64,000 bases of DNA, taken from positions 187,079 to 251,078 of the forward strand of contig NZ_RZJR01000007.1 of NCBI RefSeq assembly GCF_003990975.1, read 5' to 3'. A program made the position numbers and the translations under genes. Of this stretch, positions 60,478-64,000 are shown one piece after another. Positions within the stretch are counted from its first letter, which is position 1, and each line of letters opens with the position of its first letter. The DNA is from Cohnella sp. AR92 (GTDB lineage: Bacteria > Bacillota > Bacilli > Paenibacillales > Paenibacillaceae). The notes under the pieces are model-generated. The model saw nothing but the letters and a program-made list of their open reading frames with translations, was not told where the DNA came from and searched no databases.

Positions 60478-62272
60478 TCCCCATTCCTCCTCTCGCTTTC
60501 TTGGTCGGCAACCGGAACTCGGCGACCGTGCCGGTTCCGGGTTCGCTGAACAGATCGACCCCGTAAGGCTCTCCGTACTGAAGCCTCAGCCGATCGTGAA
60601 CGTTCTTGATTCCGATTCTCTCCGGCGGCTCCCCCCCATCCGGGGAAGCTAACAGCTCGCGTACGGTCCGCAAGCGTTGCTCCGGCATTCCGACCCCGTT
60701 ATCCCCAAGGGTGAGAACGAATCGATCCCCTTCGCTTCGGGCGCGGATCGTGATGATCCCCACCCCGTCCATCGGATCGATTCCGTGCTGCAGGCAGTTC
60801 TCGATGAAGGGCTGCAGCATGATCTGGATGACCTCCTGCTCCATCAGCTCCTCCGGAACGTCCATCTCGATCTTGAGGCGATCGGGGTATTTGATCTGCA
60901 TCAGGCCGATATAGTTGTGGATGTAATCCAACTCCTGGCGAAGCGGAATCAAATTTCCGCCCCGGCCGATGCTGCCTTCCAGGATTCCTCCCAGATGCGA
61001 GAGCATGTCGCCGACGTCGTTGTCGCTGCGAATATAAGCCATCCACTTGATGTTGTTTATCGTATTAAGAAGAAAGTGCGGATTGATCTGCGCCTGAAGC
61101 GCGCGGAACCTCATGTCCTCCTTCTGCTGGTACTCCTCTTTGACCCGCTGCAGCAGGGTGCGGATCTCTTTGACCATCTTGTTGTAGGTGTCGTTAAGCG
61201 CGGCGATCTCCTTCGGGCCTCTGACCGAGATGGAGGAATTGAAGTCCTTGCCTTCGAGCTCCTCCATCCTCTTGCGGAGCAGCTTTAACGGCCTGGAGAT
61301 TCCGTACGCGATGGAGAGCGTTATCAGGAAGAAGACGATAAAGATCAAAGCGAATATGATAATGTTCGTCCGCCGGATGTCGAAGATCTCGCGGAAGACC
61401 GTGTCGTAGGAGACAAGCTGCACGACCTTCCAGCCGTTCGCCCCGACCGAATGGTAATTGACGATCCACTTGCGCCCGTCCTTGACCAGGATCTCCTGCC
61501 CCTTGCCGCCGCCGGCATAGGACAAGTTCCCGACGACGTCCGACAGCTTCGTCCCGATCGCGTCCTTGGCCGAGCTGGAGACGACGGTCCCTTCTTGATC
61601 GACCAGATACAAACGTCCGTCCAAGCCGCTCAGATACTTGCGCAGATCTTCTTCGGCCACGCTGAAGAGGATCATTCCGACATTCCGGTTGCTCTGAGGA
61701 TCCGTAACGGTTCGAACCAGCGTCACGAGCGGCTTGGAGTCCGCGTACCACGGATTGCGGCTGCTGAACATCCACTTGAGCTGATAGGGTCGGGTCATCA
61801 TTCCTTTGTACCAGCCCGATTCCGTCAGCCGCGTCATGGAGGAATCCGACATATAGCTCGTGCTCAGCCGATGGCCGTAAAGGTCGATGAGCGTGGAGTA
61901 CGTATTGGAGAAGTAAGAGCTGGTCTGCCGGTTCAGGATCTCGTCGTTCAACCGCAGCTTGCTGAACTCGCTGAACGCCTCCGGCTTCCGGAGCACGGAT
62001 ACGACCTCGGAGCGGCCGGAGATTTGCACGGACGCCTGCAGCATGTCTTGAAACAAGAGGTTCACGTTCAGGCCGACCAGGTACAGGGAATCCTGCGCGG
62101 ACTTGCCCAGATTCCGTTCGATGACCTTCTCCAAGGGCTTGTCCATGAGATAGAAGGTCAAGAGAACCGGAATCATGAGATAAAGGACGATGGAGGAAAC
62201 CAGCTTGAAGCCGATCGTATTCATTCGATCCGCTAAAGCGGAAGCGCCGGTAAATTTGTTCACTATTTTCAC
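60452..62272 (-). CDS. YesM-type sensor histidine kinase of the nan operon
   Basis: 606 residues. Membrane segments at 22-43 and 303-325 with a dCache-type extracellular sensor between, HAMP, H399 in RALQAQINPHFLLNTINNIK, and HATPase_c with FIENCLQHGI, LGDNGVGM and GIKNVHDRL. The start codon at 62272 is a GTG with a poor ribosome binding site (AAAGGAC adjacent); a GTG at 62263 has better spacing. It probably senses sialic acid or a sialoglycan product outside the cell. Overlaps the regulator gene. Confidence 0.9.
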   Translation of the reverse strand: MKIVNKFTGASALADRMNTIGFKLVSSIVLYLMIPVLLTFYLMDKPLEKVIERNLGKSAQDSLYLVGLNVNLLFQDMLQASVQISGRSEVVSVLRKPEAFSEFSKLRLNDEILNRQTSSYFSNTYSTLIDLYGHRLSTSYMSDSSMTRLTESGWYKGMMTRPYQLKWMFSSRNPWYADSKPLVTLVRTVTDPQSNRNVGMILFSVAEEDLRKYLSGLDGRLYLVDQEGTVVSSSAKDAIGTKLSDVVGNLSYAGGGKGQEILVKDGRKWIVNYHSVGANGWKVVQLVSYDTVFREIFDIRRTNIIIFALIFIVFFLITLSIAYGISRPLKLLRKRMEELEGKDFNSSISVRGPKEIAALNDTYNKMVKEIRTLLQRVKEEYQQKEDMRFRALQAQINPHFLLNTINNIKWMAYIRSDNDVGDMLSHLGGILEGSIGRGGNLIPLRQELDYIHNYIGLMQIKYPDRLKIEMDVPEELMEQEVIQIMLQPFIENCLQHGIDPMDGVGIITIRARSEGDRFVLTLGDNGVGMPEQRLRTVRELLASPDGGEPPERIGIKNVHDRLRLQYGEPYGVDLFSEPGTGTVAEFRLPTKKARGGMGNGPSSHAR

Positions 62273-62534
62273 GTCCTTTACTGCGCGATCTGGCTGCTCG
62301 TCCCTAAGTGTAAAGGAATGATCAAGGCGCGATATCCCTTGGATTTTGCTTGTTTAAGGTCCATTTTTGACTTCTTGCCAGCAAAAGTTGGAATAGGGAG
62401 ATTCACTAGGTTAAGGTGGGAGAAAAAGGGGGCAAGGAGCCGGAACGCGCCATCGAAAATTAACGATTGATTCGCCGGCCGGGCAGTGCTACCTTGGACG
62501 AGGAATCCATTCGAAACGTTAGGAGAGAATACGA
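62273..62534. other. Divergent control region of nan operon and SGNH gene
   Basis: 262 bases without a gene. It must contain the promoters of the minus-strand nan operon and the plus-strand SGNH esterase gene. I see no reliable -35/-10 pair or palindrome. A short open frame (62278-62544) has no ribosome binding site. Confidence 0.5.
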
Positions 62535-63197
62535 ATGACGACAAACACTTCGTTCACCGTCTTGTTCCAGGGAGATTCCATCACGGATGGAACCCGTTCG
62601 AGGGAAGGAGATCCCAGCCTCTGCCTCGGGCAAGGATACCCTTATTTGATCGCGGCCCGGCTGGGCGAGGAGCTGGCCGGCCGGCCGCTTCGGTTCGTCA
62701 ACCGCGGGATCAGCGGGAACCGCGTATCGGATCTGTACGCCCGTTGGAACGAGGATACGATCTCGGTCAAGCCGGACGTCGTCAGCATTCTGATCGGCGT
62801 CAACGACGCGTGGAGAATCGTGGAAGAGCTGCCTACGGGAGCGACCGACCGCTTCGAGCGGGCTTATCGCCACTTGCTGGAGGAGACGAGAGAGGTGCTT
62901 CCGAACGCCGCCATCGTGCTTTGCGAGCCTTTTATTCTCAAGACCGGCGTTACGGAAGCGCGTTGGGAGCGGTGGCAGTCAAGAGTCGCCGCTTACGGGC
63001 GGACGACGAGGAAGCTGGCCGAGGAATACGGCACGCTGTTCGTGCCCTTGCAGGAAGCCTTCGATCGGGCGGCCGAGCGGGCCGAACCGGCTTATTGGAT
63101 CTGGGACGGGGTTCATCCGACGGCGGCCGGTCATCAGATTATCGCCCGCGAGTGGCTGGCCGCGGTACAAAGCGCTACTCCCGCTCTGAGAGCATAA
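62535..63197 (+). CDS. SGNH/GDSL hydrolase, possible sialate O-acetylesterase
   Basis: 220 residues. The four SGNH blocks are present: FQGDSITDG (S15), VNRGISGNRV (G), GVND (N90) and WDGVHPTAAGH (D191, H194). No signal peptide, so it is cytoplasmic. Lysophospholipase L1-like rhamnogalacturonan/acetylxylan esterases share this fold. Since it is divergent from the sialic acid operon across 262 bp, removal of O-acetyl groups from imported sialic acids is the most attractive role (inference). AGGAGAG precedes the ATG; it ends in a long terminator. Confidence 0.85.
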   Translation: MTTNTSFTVLFQGDSITDGTRSREGDPSLCLGQGYPYLIAARLGEELAGRPLRFVNRGISGNRVSDLYARWNEDTISVKPDVVSILIGVNDAWRIVEELPTGATDRFERAYRHLLEETREVLPNAAIVLCEPFILKTGVTEARWERWQSRVAAYGRTTRKLAEEYGTLFVPLQEAFDRAAERAEPAYWIWDGVHPTAAGHQIIAREWLAAVQSATPALRA

Positions 63198-63204
63198 TCC
63201 GAAT

Positions 63205-63258
63205 AACAAAGAAGACACTGCTCCCCCGATGGCATAGAGGGACAGTGTCTTCTTTGTT
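63205..63258. terminator. Long bidirectional terminator after the SGNH gene
   Basis: AACAAAGAAGACACTG and CAGTGTCTTCTTTGTT form a perfect 16-bp stem with A/T-rich ends on both strands. It separates the converging SGNH and amylase genes. Confidence 0.9.
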
Positions 63259-63287
63259 AGCGGTCTCGCACGGCAAACATTCCTTGC

Positions 63288-64000
63288 TTAGAAGCTTGGA
63301 TAGACATCCACGGTGGTTCCGCCGGTCACGGTGTAGTTCGACCCTGTGGACCAAGTGTCATTATTGATCATAGGCTTGAATTCTACCGTCGTTCCCGCGG
63401 GAATTCTCTCCATCTCGAACTCCCACACATCCGATGAGACGTTTCTCATCGCTCTGCCCTTGTCCCACCACAATGGATAATTGGAGCCTCTGAGATACAT
63501 GCTGTTCCCATAACCGACATTATAGTGTACCCGGATCTTGGTGATGGTCGGCGTAGGAGGAGTATAGCTGGCAACCATACCCGCAGCCAGAATCATTCCT
63601 TGTTTGCCGTCAAGGGTCACCGTAATTTGCTTGCCGGTTACGCCGCCCGATGCCACCGTAACGGTCTGGCTCGTGTTCAGCAGGTTCGTCAGCACGGTTC
63701 CTACCGGAATCGTGCTCTCCGCTCTCAGCGGTATTGTTCGAGTAGAGCTGTCATATCCGTTGTTCAATACGGTGATGACTTCATGCGCGGTCGTATCGAT
63801 TCTTCTTGAATACGAATAGACGAAGGAATCCGACCACATCTCCCTCTGCGTACCCGATCTCAATGCGTCGTAATCCTTGCGGATCTGAGCCAGCCTTTGG
63901 ATGTATTTGAAGTTGATGTTCGTTTCATTGAACGAAGGCATGACTTCCCTGTTCTCCTTGTTCGCGATGCCGGTGTATTCCGTCGGCACTCCTCCGCCAT
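63288..64000 (-). CDS. GH13 alpha-amylase C-terminal part with starch-binding-like domain (5' end missing)
   Basis: The frame is open at the right edge, so only the C-terminal 237 or so residues are seen. GVPTEYTGIANKENREVMPS is typical of the region after the catalytic barrel of GH13 amylases. An aggregated-beta C domain (STIPVGTVLTNLLNTSQTVT, GKQGMILAAG) is followed by a roughly 90-residue starch-binding domain (KIRVHYNVGYGNSMYLRGSN, PLWWDKGRAMRNVSSDVWEF), CBM20/26-like. A secreted starch-degrading enzyme is likely. The GTG at 63989 is an internal codon, not the start. Confidence 0.85.
   Translation of the reverse strand, partial: GGGVPTEYTGIANKENREVMPSFNETNINFKYIQRLAQIRKDYDALRSGTQREMWSDSFVYSYSRRIDTTAHEVITVLNNGYDSSTRTIPLRAESTIPVGTVLTNLLNTSQTVTVASGGVTGKQITVTLDGKQGMILAAGMVASYTPPTPTITKIRVHYNVGYGNSMYLRGSNYPLWWDKGRAMRNVSSDVWEFEMERIPAGTTVEFKPMINNDTWSTGSNYTVTGGTTVDVYPSF

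Noticed and set aside
62278-62544. Small minus-strand open frame in the nan/SGNH intergenic region
   Set aside because: No ribosome binding site, no motif, and it covers the region that must contain two divergent promoters.

Overview
The window reads as the chromosome of a GC-rich, endospore-lineage Gram-positive bacterium, most like Paenibacillaceae (Paenibacillus/Cohnella type). The reasons are strong AGGAGG-type ribosome binding sites, lipobox solute-binding proteins, several CUT1 sugar ABC importers without their own ATPase, YesM/YesN-type two-component systems, AraC and GntR/LacI regulators, CcpA-like cre boxes, and very dense carbohydrate catabolism. No rRNA, tRNA, CRISPR array, transposase or prophage was seen. 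Genus assignment is an inference from gene content only.

Layout. 1-1405: CidA/LrgB pair (lrgB runs off the left edge) and a secreted NlpC/P60 peptidase. 1611-4926: an operon of two Gfo/Idh/MocA dehydrogenases and an AraC regulator. 5261-5445: 51-bp tandem repeats. 5686-9705: uxaB-uxaA (altronate branch of galacturonate catabolism) divergent from an AraC activator. 9782-16559: small regulatory modules (TetR/SDR, a 42-residue membrane peptide with an SRPBCC protein, a LytS-like kinase with a REC-LuxR regulator, a VOC protein, a WYL regulator, HxlR/NADP-binding protein). 16916-25264: another Gfo dehydrogenase, MTHFR-like protein with LysR, MATE transporter with a GH35 enzyme, a luciferase-like flavin enzyme, and a second copy of the roughly 51-bp repeat family.

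25443-45694 is a large glycan-use locus. It holds a CUT1 importer (lipoprotein 30505-32178, two permeases), two GH78-like rhamnosidases, a GH99/71-like enzyme, a pair of ABC exporters, a 1325-residue secreted clan-A-like glycosidase and a GntR/LacI-type repressor. A palindrome AAGTATACTT, exact or nearly so, lies upstream of the importer operon, the repressor, the glycosidase operon and the giant secreted protein, so these probably form one regulon. The most unusual gene of the window is here: the first permease (28474-30390) carries a signal peptide and a seven-bladed beta-propeller fused in front of the MalF-like membrane domain.

45830-52737 holds a second CUT1 importer divergent from a YesN/YesM two-component system. 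52811-62272 is a sialic acid (N-acetylneuraminate) operon transcribed on the minus strand: kinase, response regulator, NanQ/YhcH anomerase, CUT1 importer, ROK kinase, NanA lyase, NanE epimerase. A divergent SGNH/GDSL esterase (62535-63197) may remove O-acetyl groups from the sugar. The right edge holds the C-terminal part of a GH13 amylase with a starch-binding-like tail.

As a whole the window encodes secreted hydrolases that cut complex glycans, lipoprotein-dependent importers for the products, and local regulators for each system. All three importers must borrow an ATPase encoded elsewhere (MsmX type).
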